Shown in pieces: positions 41,688-49,744 of a stretch of DNA of 64,000 nucleotides. This DNA comes from Hyphomicrobiales bacterium (GTDB lineage: Bacteria; Pseudomonadota; Alphaproteobacteria; Rhizobiales; Rhizobiaceae). Position 1 is the first letter of the stretch; each line of letters starts with the position of its first letter. The DNA lies in contig UBJO01000050.1 in the NCBI GenBank assembly GCA_900465665.1, forward strand, positions 1 to 64,000, given 5' to 3'. A program made the translations under genes and the position numbers. The notes beneath the pieces were generated by a model. It searched no databases. It was not told where the DNA came from and saw only the letters and a list, made by a program, of their open reading frames with translations.

Positions 41688-41716
41688 TATATAGGGCGAT
41701 ATACAAAAATTGTCCA
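41688..41716 (-). promoter_or_regulatory. Candidate sigma-70 promoter of proVWX
   Basis: On the minus strand TGGACA (41716-41711), a 17-base spacer and TATATA (41693-41688) make a near-consensus promoter pointing at proV. The 435-base gap 41440-41874 around it is AT-rich and otherwise empty, so the leader would be about 240 bases long. Confidence 0.5.
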
Positions 41717-41874
41717 CCTTAAAATCAATTTTTGTGACAGACGCACCGGTCGCCGGCACCGTCGAACAGGCCACAACGCCTGCTGTACCGGCGAAGCAGC
41801 GCCGCGCCGGCATGACCGGTATTTTTGAAATCAAAGGCTGAAATACGGCGCTGACGCGTCCGAAATCATGTCCT

Positions 41875-42369
41875 TTATGAGGAGATTTCGTTCGGGTGGG
41901 CGAGCGACAGCATGCCCCGATAAATACCCGGATCGGAGCCCTCGATCGGGATCGCGCCGACGCTCTTGCGGTAGAAATCCATCGGCCCGGCGCCGCCGAT
42001 CACGCCGTAAGGATAGCCCAGCGCGTGCATGTCGAGCAGCGTTTGCAAAAGCAGGGCGTGGCCGACACCCTTGCCTCGGGCCGCCTGATCGACGCCGGTG
42101 GGGCCGAAGAAGCCCTTGGCGGTCGCCTCATGGCAGGCAAAGCCGATGAGCTCCCCCGCCTGAATGGCGATGAAGCAGGTTGTCGGCTGGCGCATGGTGG
42201 CGGCGGTCGCCTCGGCCGCCCAGCCGGCGCCGAAGCGCGGTTCGATCCACGATGTCAGCGCCGGCAGTTCCGGCACCAGCACGCGGCGGATGGTGACCCC
42301 TTGCGACGTCATGCGTTCGTCGAGGGCTGGGTCGCGCTTCAGCTCGTAGAGCTTCACAAGCATGTCCAT
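41875..42369 (-). CDS. GNAT-family acetyltransferase
   Basis: A 164-residue GNAT enzyme that would use acetyl-CoA. The acetyl-CoA loop is GVDQAARGKGVGHALLLQTLLDMHALG, preceded by the beta strand AGELIGFACHEATAKGFFGPTGV, and followed by YPYGVIGGAGPMDFYRKSVGAIPIEG. It lies 20 bases after the last sugar permease gene on the same strand, so it is the last member of that operon. The acceptor is unknown; an amino sugar or related molecule imported by the transporter is a fair guess. Confidence 0.85.
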   Translation of the reverse strand: MDMLVKLYELKRDPALDERMTSQGVTIRRVLVPELPALTSWIEPRFGAGWAAEATAATMRQPTTCFIAIQAGELIGFACHEATAKGFFGPTGVDQAARGKGVGHALLLQTLLDMHALGYPYGVIGGAGPMDFYRKSVGAIPIEGSDPGIYRGMLSLAHPNEISS

Positions 42370-42389
42370 GATCTTGATCCTTGTATCTA

Positions 42390-43268
42390 TCAGCCTTTGA
42401 CGGCGCCGGCGGTGAGGCCCGCCACGATCCGCCGCTGGAAGATAAGTACGACGGCGATGAGGGGGAGGGTGACGGTGATCGAGGCCGCCATGATCTGCCC
42501 AAACGGGTATTCATAGCGGCTTGTACCCGCGATCAGGCCGATCGCCACCGGCACGGTGCGGTTCTCGTCGGTCAGCGTGAATGTCAGCGCGAACAGGAAC
42601 TCGTTCCAGGCGAGGATGAAGGCGAGAATGCCGGTGCTGGCGAGCGACGGCCCCATCAGCGGCAGCAGCACCTTCATCAGGATGCGGAAGTGCGAGCAGC
42701 CGTCGATGATGGCGGCCTCTTCCAGTTCTCGTGGGAACTCGCGGATGAAGGTGGTGAGGATCCACGTCGTGAAAGGCACGGTCGACAGGAGATAGGTGAG
42801 GATCAGTGCGCTCGGGCGATTGAAGAGCCCCAGCCAGTTGATCAGCTCGAACATTCCCGAAAGCACGACCACCTGCGGGAAGATCGAGATCATCAGGACG
42901 ATCATCAGGATCGCGCGCCGCTGCGGAAACTCGATGCGGCCGAGCGCGTAGGCGGCCGACAGCCCGATGATCAGCGACAGCAAGGTCGTCGATATCGCAA
43001 CATAGGCCGAGTTGAGCAGCGAGCCCATGAAGACCGGGTTGTCGATCAGCTGCCTATAATAGGTGAAATCCAGCGCCGGCATCAGTGCCGAGCGATAGAG
43101 TGCGGCACCCTGCTTCGTAGAGGAGACAAAGGCCCAGTAGTACGGAAACAGCGTATAGACGAGCACGAGCAGCAGCGCTACGATTTGCAGGCCGCGCACG
43201 ACGCGCCGTCTCATGCGATAGTATCCGGCGGGTTTGCGCAGCGCCTTCTGTGCGATTGCATTGGCCAT
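42390..43268 (-). CDS. Sugar ABC transporter, permease (MalG type)
   Basis: A 292-residue inner-membrane permease with six membrane segments. The EAA loop is EFPRELEEAAIIDGCSHFRILMKVLLPLMGPSLASTGILAFILAWNEF, diagnostic of the CUT1 MalG group. It begins 3 bases after the stop of the other permease gene and belongs to the operon 46633-41875. Confidence 0.92.
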   Translation of the reverse strand: MANAIAQKALRKPAGYYRMRRRVVRGLQIVALLLVLVYTLFPYYWAFVSSTKQGAALYRSALMPALDFTYYRQLIDNPVFMGSLLNSAYVAISTTLLSLIIGLSAAYALGRIEFPQRRAILMIVLMISIFPQVVVLSGMFELINWLGLFNRPSALILTYLLSTVPFTTWILTTFIREFPRELEEAAIIDGCSHFRILMKVLLPLMGPSLASTGILAFILAWNEFLFALTFTLTDENRTVPVAIGLIAGTSRYEYPFGQIMAASITVTLPLIAVVLIFQRRIVAGLTAGAVKG

Positions 43269-43271
43269 CGA

Positions 43272-44162
43272 TCAGGTCCCCGCCGCTTTGTCGAGGCGAA
43301 GAGCCCCAATGATGATGATTGCGACCAGCGCCACGAGCAGGAAAACCCATGTCGAGGCCGCCGAGCCGACGCCGAGTTCCTGGAAACTGATCAGCCGGTC
43401 GCGGGCATAGATCGATACGGTCATGACGTTCTCGTTGCTAGCGGCCAGAACGTAAGCAAGGTCGAACATCCGGAGCGCGTCGAGAACGCGGAAGAGAACG
43501 GCGACGCCGATGGCCGGGCGCAGCATCGGAAGGGTGATCGACCAGAAACGCTTCCAGGCGGGGATGCCATCCACTTCAGCTGCTTCGAATATCTCTGGCG
43601 ATATCAGCTGCAGACCGGCGAGGATGAGCAGCACCATGAAGGGCGTGGTCATCCACACGTCGATGAAAATGACGACGCCCATGATCAGCGAGCTGCTGGC
43701 CGTCCAGGCGATACCGTGATCGACAACGCCGAGCCCCGTGAGGATCTTGTTGATCACGCCGAACTGATCGTTGAGCATCCACTCCCAGATCTTGGTCGCG
43801 ACAACGACAGGGATGGCCCACGGCACCAGAATGGCGGCGCGCGCGAGGCCGCGGCCCGGGATCATCTCGTTGAGCAGCAAGGCGATCGCAAGCCCGAGCG
43901 CCGTCTCGATCGCGACCGAGATGATGGTGAACACGAGCGTGTTCTTCACGGCAACCCACCAGCTGTGGTCGTTGATGACCTCCATGAAGTTGTCGAGACC
44001 GACCATGGAATAGACGGATGGGTCGTCGAGATAGGCGTCGGTGAAGGAGAAGAAGAAGGTTCGGCTCAGCGGCCAGACGGCGACCAGAAGGATAACGGCG
44101 ATGACGGGAACCAGAAACAGCCATGCGGCCCGGTAATCGCGGCGGGCAAGTTTAGCGCTCAT
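43272..44162 (-). CDS. Sugar ABC transporter, permease (MalF type)
   Basis: A 296-residue CUT1 permease with six membrane segments: YRAAWLFLVPVIAVILLVAVWPLSRTFFFSFTDAYL at the start and the EAA loop PEIFEAAEVDGIPAWKRFWSITLPMLRPAIGVAVLFRVLDALRMFDLAYVL. Its start overlaps the end of the ATPase gene by four bases (44159-44162), so the two are translationally coupled. Confidence 0.92.
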   Translation of the reverse strand: MSAKLARRDYRAAWLFLVPVIAVILLVAVWPLSRTFFFSFTDAYLDDPSVYSMVGLDNFMEVINDHSWWVAVKNTLVFTIISVAIETALGLAIALLLNEMIPGRGLARAAILVPWAIPVVVATKIWEWMLNDQFGVINKILTGLGVVDHGIAWTASSSLIMGVVIFIDVWMTTPFMVLLILAGLQLISPEIFEAAEVDGIPAWKRFWSITLPMLRPAIGVAVLFRVLDALRMFDLAYVLAASNENVMTVSIYARDRLISFQELGVGSAASTWVFLLVALVAIIIIGALRLDKAAGT

Positions 44163-45262
44163 GGCTGACTCACCCGTGCTTGTTGGCTCAGCAGAACACG
44201 CTTGCCGTCGGCCGTAAAGGCGAAGACGGCGGCATCAGCGAAATCCAGGCCGACAGGCTGACCGATGAGATCATGCGCAGGCGCTTTCGCGACACGGATC
44301 ACCCAGACGGTGTCGTCGGTGATCCGGCAATAGGCGAAATGTTCGTGGCCGAGATCTTCGACGCGCTCCAGCGTGCAGGTGATCCGACCTTCGTTCGCGC
44401 CGACCAAGCGCAGTCCCTCAGGCCGGATGCCGATCTCGGCGATCGGTCCAGCCGGGTTGTTGGCGACCATGGCGATCGAGAGATTGCCGGGACCGACGAT
44501 CGTGCCGGTATCCGAGCCTGTCTTCGGCGAGACGGCCAGGAAGTTCATCCGGGGGCTGCCGATGAAGCTTGCGACGAAGCGGTTATCGGGGGCGTGGTAG
44601 AGCTCCTGCGGCGTTCCCACCTGCTCGATGCGGCCGTGGTTCAAAACGACGATGCGGTCGGCGAGCGTCATCGCCTCGGATTGATCGTGGGTGACATAGA
44701 TCATCGTCGTCTTCAGGTCGTCATGGAGCTTGGCGATCTCCATGCGCATTTCCATTCGAAGGTCGGAATCGAGATTCGACAGCGGCTCGTCGAACAGGAA
44801 GATTTCGGGCTGGCGCACCAGCGCTCGGCCGATCGCCACGCGCTGGCGCTGGCCGCCGGAGAGTTCGCGCGGCCGGCGATCCATCAGGTGGTCGACCTTG
44901 AGCATGCGCGCCACCGAAGAAACCTTCTGGCTGATCGCGTCCTTGGCCATGCCCAGCGTTTCCAGCGCGAAGCCGATGTTGCGGGCGACGCTCATATGCG
45001 GGTATAGCGCATAGGACTGAAAGACGAAGGCGACGCCGCGTCGTGAGGCCGGAACATCGGTCACGTCCTCGCCGCCGATCGTCACTACACCCTTCGATGC
45101 GGCGACAAGCCCCGCGACGATGCGCAGAAGCGTTGACTTGCCGCAGCCGGAAGGGCCGACGAAGACGACGAACTCGCCGTCGTTGATCCTGAGGTCGACG
45201 CCTTGAATGACGGAGTGCGTTCCAAAATTCTTCGAAACGGATTCAAGCGAAACCGATGCCAT
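44159..45262 (-). CDS. Sugar ABC transporter, ATP-binding protein (UgpC/MalK type)
   Basis: A 367-residue ATPase. Walker A GPSGCGKST (36-44), Q-loop in AFVFQSYALYPHMSV, signature LSGGQ (134-138), Walker B FLFDEP (155-160), switch H in YVTHDQSEAMTLADRIVVL. The C-terminal 120 residues form the TOBE/MalK regulatory domain (IGIRPEGLRLVG). It is the second gene, separated from the binding-protein gene by 114 bases containing a hairpin. The sugar is not known. Confidence 0.93.
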   Translation of the reverse strand: MASVSLESVSKNFGTHSVIQGVDLRINDGEFVVFVGPSGCGKSTLLRIVAGLVAASKGVVTIGGEDVTDVPASRRGVAFVFQSYALYPHMSVARNIGFALETLGMAKDAISQKVSSVARMLKVDHLMDRRPRELSGGQRQRVAIGRALVRQPEIFLFDEPLSNLDSDLRMEMRMEIAKLHDDLKTTMIYVTHDQSEAMTLADRIVVLNHGRIEQVGTPQELYHAPDNRFVASFIGSPRMNFLAVSPKTGSDTGTIVGPGNLSIAMVANNPAGPIAEIGIRPEGLRLVGANEGRITCTLERVEDLGHEHFAYCRITDDTVWVIRVAKAPAHDLIGQPVGLDFADAAVFAFTADGKRVLLSQQARVSQP

Positions 45263-45330
45263 TTTTCACCCGGACTTAATCACGATAAAAGGCTCGCCCC
45301 CTGATGGCGGCGATTTGCGATGCGCGAGAC

Positions 45331-45359
45331 GAGGGCAGACCACGCGTGGGCCTGCCCTC
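45331..45359 (-). terminator. Stem-loop between binding-protein and ATPase genes
   Basis: GAGGGCAG...CTGCCCTC with an inner CC/GG pair around ACGCGT forms a long stem just beyond the binding-protein stop (45377). No T run follows. Such stems commonly protect the upstream message so that the binding protein is made in excess over the membrane parts. Confidence 0.55.
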
Positions 45360-45376
45360 GGGCGTTCAGTCGAGGC

Positions 45377-46633
45377 TCAACGGCTTTCCTTGAGCTTTTC
45401 CAGTCGTCCGGCGAGCGAGGTCAGGCCGGACTTGATATCGCCACCGCCGGACAGCATGTCGTGGACGGAGCGATAGAAGGCCTGCGATACGCGGTTGTAG
45501 CTGGTGCCGGTATAGCCCGAGGGACGCACGGCGCTATCGGCGAAGGCCTGCTGGTTGTCCTTGAGGAAGGGGATCTTCGCCAGAACGTCGGGGTCGGTGT
45601 AGAGCGCCGGGATGGAGGGATTGACCGCATCCTGCAGCGCGCGCTTCTTCTGCATGTCGGGGCCGGTGATGAAGTTCACGAAATCAGCCGCGACGTCGGG
45701 CTTGGCACTGTACTTGGAGACGCCATAATACATCGGTCCCAGGCATCCGCTCGACTTCTGGCCTTCCATACCGACGGGCAGCGGCATGACGCCGACCTTG
45801 TCGACAACGGCGCTGCCTTCTTTGTGCGATGTGCCCCAGACATAGGGCCAGTTGCGGTGGAAGACGGCGTTGCCGGATTCGAAAACGGCGCGAGAGGCTT
45901 CCTCGTCGTAGTTCAGCGTACCCTCGGGACTGATCGAGCCGATCCAGCCCTTGGCCTTCTCGATGGCTTCGGCGGCCTTCGGATTGTCGATCGTGACCTT
46001 GCCGTCGTCGGAAATGATCGTGCCGCCGCCGTTCGACGCAATAAGCTCGATCGCGTCGCAGGTCAGGCCTTCGTAGCTCTTGGCCTGCCAGGCATAGCCC
46101 CACATATCGCCCTTGCCGTCGGCGCGCTCTTTGTCCTGAATCTCCTTGGCCGTCGCGGCCAGCTCATCCCAGGTCTTCGGCGGCTGCTTGCCGTATTTCT
46201 CAAGCAGATCCTTGCGGTAGAACATCAGGCCGACGTCCATGTAAGCAGGCATCGCGACCAGATTCCCGTCAAGCTTGGCGGCATTGAGCGTGGAAGCGAA
46301 GTGCTTGTCTTGATCGGCCTGCGGGATGACGGTCTTCAGGTCGAGAAGGCCGTTCTTGAACATACCGAGCCAGATGACGTCGAGGAACAGCACATCGATA
46401 TCGGTGGATTTCGAAGCGATCAGCTGCTGATAAATCGGGATAGCGTCATCGAGCAGGGCCGGCATCTTGTTGATCTTTGCATCATTGCCCGTCTTCTCCT
46501 TCCAGGCATTGGCGACATTCGTGCACAGCTCGAATTCCGTCGGCGCGCAGAAGACGTTGATCGTCTCGGCATGGGCCGTTCCGCTCCAGAGGGCGGCGGA
46601 GAACGCGAGGGCGGCAAGGCTCTTCTTAAGCAT
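45377..46633 (-). CDS. Sugar ABC transporter, substrate-binding protein
   Basis: A 418-residue extracellular solute-binding protein (family 1). The signal peptide MLKKSLAALAFSAALWSGTA is cut near AHA/ETINVFC. The mature part has DIDVLFLDVIWLGMFKNGLL, AMPAYMDVGLMFYRKDLLEKYGKQPPKTWDEL and ESGNAVFHRNWPYVW, as in trehalose/maltose-type binding proteins. AAGGGAACCCACC precedes the ATG at 46633. It is first in the operon (then ATPase, two permeases and GNAT), with a GntR gene divergent. Confidence 0.9.
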   Translation of the reverse strand: MLKKSLAALAFSAALWSGTAHAETINVFCAPTEFELCTNVANAWKEKTGNDAKINKMPALLDDAIPIYQQLIASKSTDIDVLFLDVIWLGMFKNGLLDLKTVIPQADQDKHFASTLNAAKLDGNLVAMPAYMDVGLMFYRKDLLEKYGKQPPKTWDELAATAKEIQDKERADGKGDMWGYAWQAKSYEGLTCDAIELIASNGGGTIISDDGKVTIDNPKAAEAIEKAKGWIGSISPEGTLNYDEEASRAVFESGNAVFHRNWPYVWGTSHKEGSAVVDKVGVMPLPVGMEGQKSSGCLGPMYYGVSKYSAKPDVAADFVNFITGPDMQKKRALQDAVNPSIPALYTDPDVLAKIPFLKDNQQAFADSAVRPSGYTGTSYNRVSQAFYRSVHDMLSGGGDIKSGLTSLAGRLEKLKESR

Positions 46634-46701
46634 GGTGGGTTCCCTTGATTGTGATAATGCACGGCATTGTCGGGGCTCTAGCGGCTCCTTGCCGCAATAG
46701 G

Positions 46702-46717
46702 ACTGGTTATGACCAGT
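46702..46717. promoter_or_regulatory. Candidate GntR operator
   Basis: ACTGGT-TATG-ACCAGT is a perfect inverted repeat in the gap between the sugar ABC operon and the divergent GntR gene. The centre GGTTATGACC is like the GT-N-TA-N-AC sites of HutC-subfamily regulators. The position allows control of both directions. Confidence 0.55.
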
Positions 46718-46754
46718 TATGTCAATATGGACTTTCGAGAGAATTGCGTTGAAG

Positions 46755-47594
46755 ATGAGATTGAGGAAGGCGGCCGATGGCCAGGAAAGATCGAACTTGA
46801 AAACGCTCGAAACCGAGGACACATTGATCGCAACACGCGGCGTCATCGACCGCGATGACCCGCGGCCGCTGCACAAGCAGGTGTACGAGGCGTTGCTCGC
46901 GGCGATCAGCGACGGGCGTCTGCCGTTGCGCGGCAAGCTTCCCTCCGAGCGCGAGCTGGTCGATCTGTATGATGTGAGCCGCATCACCATTCGCCACGCG
47001 GTGCGCGAGCTCATCCAGCAGGGCGTGGTCCATAGCCAGCCCGGCAAGGGGCTCTATGTCACGGAACGCGGCGGCGGCTTCGAGCTTCAGGTGCTGAAGA
47101 GCTTCACCAGCATCGCGCTGGCCAATGGCCGTGCGCCGGGTCACCAGCTGATCGAGGCAAGGCTTATGCGGGCGCCGCTCGAAGTCAGCAGGCCGCTCTT
47201 TCTCGCCCCCGGCGCGGAGGTCGTGGTGCTATCGCGCCTGCGCCTGCTCGACAATATTCCGGCGGTGATCCAGACCGACTGGATTCCGGCCGGGCGCGTG
47301 GCGGGGCTACTCGATCTCAATTGGGGCATCGCCAACCGCTCGCTCTATGAAGAGCTGCGCCAGCGCTACGGCATATTTCCGAAACGTGGCCAGACGACGC
47401 TGAGCGCTCGCTTGGCAGGGGAGGACGAGGCGCGCCTGCTGCAACTGGCGCCCCCGGCGGCAGTCCTGACGGTCGACCAGATCGCCTTCGACGATCGCAA
47501 TCGCCCGGTCAACATGACCGCACTGGTGCACCATCCGGCCCGCTATCCGCTGACGCTGCTGCAATCGGAAACCGGCGACTTCACGCAGTACTGA
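46755..47594 (+). CDS. GntR/HutC-family regulator with UTRA domain
   Basis: About 279 residues. The winged helix is PRPLHKQVYEALLAAISDGRLPLRGKLPSERELVDLYDVSRITIRHAVRELIQQGVVHSQPGKGLYV, followed by a UTRA ligand domain (about 110-275; VVLSRLRLLDNIPAVIQTDWIP, ARLAGEDEARLLQLAP, VNMTALVHHPARYPLTL). The start is uncertain; 46719 would place the operator at the very start, so the ATG at 46755 is preferred. The gene is divergent from the sugar ABC operon and is its probable regulator, with the imported sugar or a phosphorylated form as ligand. Confidence 0.88.
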   Translation: MRLRKAADGQERSNLKTLETEDTLIATRGVIDRDDPRPLHKQVYEALLAAISDGRLPLRGKLPSERELVDLYDVSRITIRHAVRELIQQGVVHSQPGKGLYVTERGGGFELQVLKSFTSIALANGRAPGHQLIEARLMRAPLEVSRPLFLAPGAEVVVLSRLRLLDNIPAVIQTDWIPAGRVAGLLDLNWGIANRSLYEELRQRYGIFPKRGQTTLSARLAGEDEARLLQLAPPAAVLTVDQIAFDDRNRPVNMTALVHHPARYPLTLLQSETGDFTQY

Positions 47595-47626
47595 TGATTG
47601 GCGGCTGTATCTGCTGAAGGCTCGCC

Positions 47627-48967
47627 CTAGCCGTCGAGGGCGAACCTGTCCTCATCGAACTCGTCTTCTGCGAATTCGTCGGCATCGCTGTCGATCGCAG
47701 GACCGACATCGTCGAGCGTCGTCAGGCGCATCCCTGATGGCCGTGGCGCGGTCATCTCGATCTTCATACCCGGTGGCTGAAGCGCCCAGGCGACCAGCGC
47801 CTTGCCGGACATGGCGCCGACTCCTGCCGATACGATCTGAGGCTCCCGGGGAGCGACGGCGGTCATGTCGGGACGCTTCGCCGCGCCGCCGGCAAGCGAG
47901 CCGCCTGCGTGGAGGGCAAAGAGAAGCTGTCCCGCCGATCCCTTGCCGGTGACGGCGGTGGCGAGCAGCACAGGCGTGGCTGGCGTGGGAACGCTTGCCG
48001 TGGTGGTTAGATCCAGTGCCGGCCTGAAGGTCGGCAGCGGCACCGTAAGGGAGGCGAGATCAGGGACTTTGCTGATCGTGGCATCGGCACGCGGCGCGGG
48101 CCGCGCAAGCTGAAGCTCGAGACCGCGTTCTGCGCGCGTTTGAGGCACCGGCAGCATCGCGGTCACGAGTGCGCGGGAGGGCGCCGGAGCGCTTTCGTCC
48201 TCATCGCTGTCGGGCATGCGGATGGTTTCAATCGCCATAGGGCGGGTCCGCTTTTTCTTGTCAGCGAGCGCTAGCTCATAGCCGGGCAGGGCGCGGCCAT
48301 CGGCCGGCAGATGCAGCGTGCGGCCGCTTGGGAAGAGCCGTGCCAATTCCAGGCGCGACATGCGCGGCCAAGCGCGAACATTGCCGACATCGAGATGCAC
48401 GAAAGGCGAGCCGGAGGTTGGATAATAGCCCACGCCGCCTACCTGCATCTGCATGGCGAGCGCGCGCAGCGACGCAAGCTTCACGCCCGGAATGTAGAAG
48501 TCCATCGCTTTGCCGAGCATGTGCTGGCTCTTCTTGGCGACGCCTGTGGTGCGCGAGCGGGTGCGCAACATGTTGTTGGTGGCGGGCGAGCGATAGGCGG
48601 AGACGACGTGGATGGGCTCCTTCGCACCACTGCGCTGATAGACCTCCCAGACCAGATCGAGCAGGCGCGGGTCCATCTTCGTCGGCTCGTTGCGGCGCCA
48701 GTCACGCAGGAAGCGGTTGATCTGCGCCAGGCCCTTCGGATCGAACTTGCCGTTGCGCTTGAAGACGATGGTCGCCCGCTCACCCGTGTGGGTGAAGTAG
48801 AGTTTTAGCGCGCGGTCGTCGGCGGCTGCCTGCGCGGCGCCGGCCATGGCCGCGAACGCGACTAGGGCGATCAGGATCATGCGATGCGCGGCAAGCGATA
48901 CGGCTAGCGCCAGCGTAATCACAGGAACGGGAAAGACTGCATGGTACACGAACACGACTTTCGTCAT
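47627..48967 (-). CDS. DUF882 protein, M15-like peptidase domain
   Basis: A 446-residue exported protein. A hydrophobic N-terminus is present, and a second start at residue 30 (MILIALVAFAAMAGAAQA/AADD) gives a standard signal peptide, so the true start may be 48880. Residues about 50-210 are the DUF882/M15 domain: FRNG-like KRNGKFDPKGLAQINRFLRDWRRNEP, VSAYRSPATNNMLR, the zinc-site motif SQHMLGKAMDFYIPG, and FVHLDVGNVRAWPR. Such domains act on peptidoglycan peptides. The C-terminal half is low-complexity and proline/alanine-rich and ends with an acidic tail (DSDADEFAEDEFDEDRFALDG). Confidence 0.85.
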   Translation of the reverse strand: MTKVVFVYHAVFPVPVITLALAVSLAAHRMILIALVAFAAMAGAAQAAADDRALKLYFTHTGERATIVFKRNGKFDPKGLAQINRFLRDWRRNEPTKMDPRLLDLVWEVYQRSGAKEPIHVVSAYRSPATNNMLRTRSRTTGVAKKSQHMLGKAMDFYIPGVKLASLRALAMQMQVGGVGYYPTSGSPFVHLDVGNVRAWPRMSRLELARLFPSGRTLHLPADGRALPGYELALADKKKRTRPMAIETIRMPDSDEDESAPAPSRALVTAMLPVPQTRAERGLELQLARPAPRADATISKVPDLASLTVPLPTFRPALDLTTTASVPTPATPVLLATAVTGKGSAGQLLFALHAGGSLAGGAAKRPDMTAVAPREPQIVSAGVGAMSGKALVAWALQPPGMKIEMTAPRPSGMRLTTLDDVGPAIDSDADEFAEDEFDEDRFALDG

Positions 48968-49279
48968 TATTGAAGGGGCGGTGGCCGGATGACTGCGATC
49001 GGCGAGGTCGCTTTTCAGTCGATTATGGTCAACAGATTCCTAACGTATCGTTTATGAGGAATAAATTGTCGGGACAGTTGGATCGTGCGCGGCCTCGCTG
49101 CTTGGGCCTTCAGGGACCGGGCGCGGCGCGGAAGGTAGGGGAAGCCGCGCGCAGCTGGGTGGCCGTTTGTCGAGCGTCCCGCAAAGCGACATGACCGCAA
49201 GAAAAGCGCGCGACGGTCACAATCCTGTCGCTTCGATCCTTATCTCTTCGGACATGATTCCAGACTGGAGGAGTGAGAA
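48968..49279. other. Gap between divergent genes
   Basis: About 310 bases between the DUF882 gene and the plus-strand gene at 49280. I see nothing beyond the strong GGAGGAG ribosome binding site (49267-49273) of the latter. Confidence 0.4.
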
Positions 49280-49678
49280 TTGAATAATCTATGCAAGGTC
49301 TTCGCACTTGCGGCGGGAACGATGGCAACGATGGTCGCGCCGATCGCGGCGGCGCAGACGCCGGCCGCCGACCCGCTTGTCGGCCGTGCGTGGATCGAGA
49401 CCAAATCGCAATCCGGCCTCCCCGGCGTGATGATGGTGTTCATGGCCGATGGCAGCCTGCTGATGGATTCCTGCTGGGAAACCTACGCGCTGCGCAAATG
49501 GAGCCGCAGCTCTCACGATACCGTTACCTGGGATGAGGATGGCGCCAAAATCACCGCGAAAGTGAAATCGGTGTCGCCAAGCCAGCTGACACTGAGCGTG
49601 AAGGCCGGGAAGGATACGGTCGAACACCGCTACAGCGTCGCCAAGGTGCCGTATGTCTGCCCTGACATGAAGCGCTGA
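49280..49678 (+). CDS. Hypothetical exported protein, 132 residues
   Basis: The start codon is TTG, fixed by GGAGGAG six bases upstream. The signal peptide NNLCKVFALAAGTMATMVAP ends near AAAQTPAADP. The mature part of about 105 residues is beta-rich, with LVGRAWIETKSQSGLPGVMMVFMADGSLLMDSCWETYALRKW and AKVKSVSPSQLTLSVKAGKDTVEHRYS: a lipocalin-like or META-like small fold (inference). Two cysteines may form a disulfide. It is a conserved rhizobial-type unknown. Confidence 0.75.
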   Translation: MNNLCKVFALAAGTMATMVAPIAAAQTPAADPLVGRAWIETKSQSGLPGVMMVFMADGSLLMDSCWETYALRKWSRSSHDTVTWDEDGAKITAKVKSVSPSQLTLSVKAGKDTVEHRYSVAKVPYVCPDMKR

Positions 49679-49744
49679 GATAGGCATTGTACCGCGAGCG
49701 GATATCCTGTCTGGATACCGCTCGCGACATGTCTTCGAACCTGA

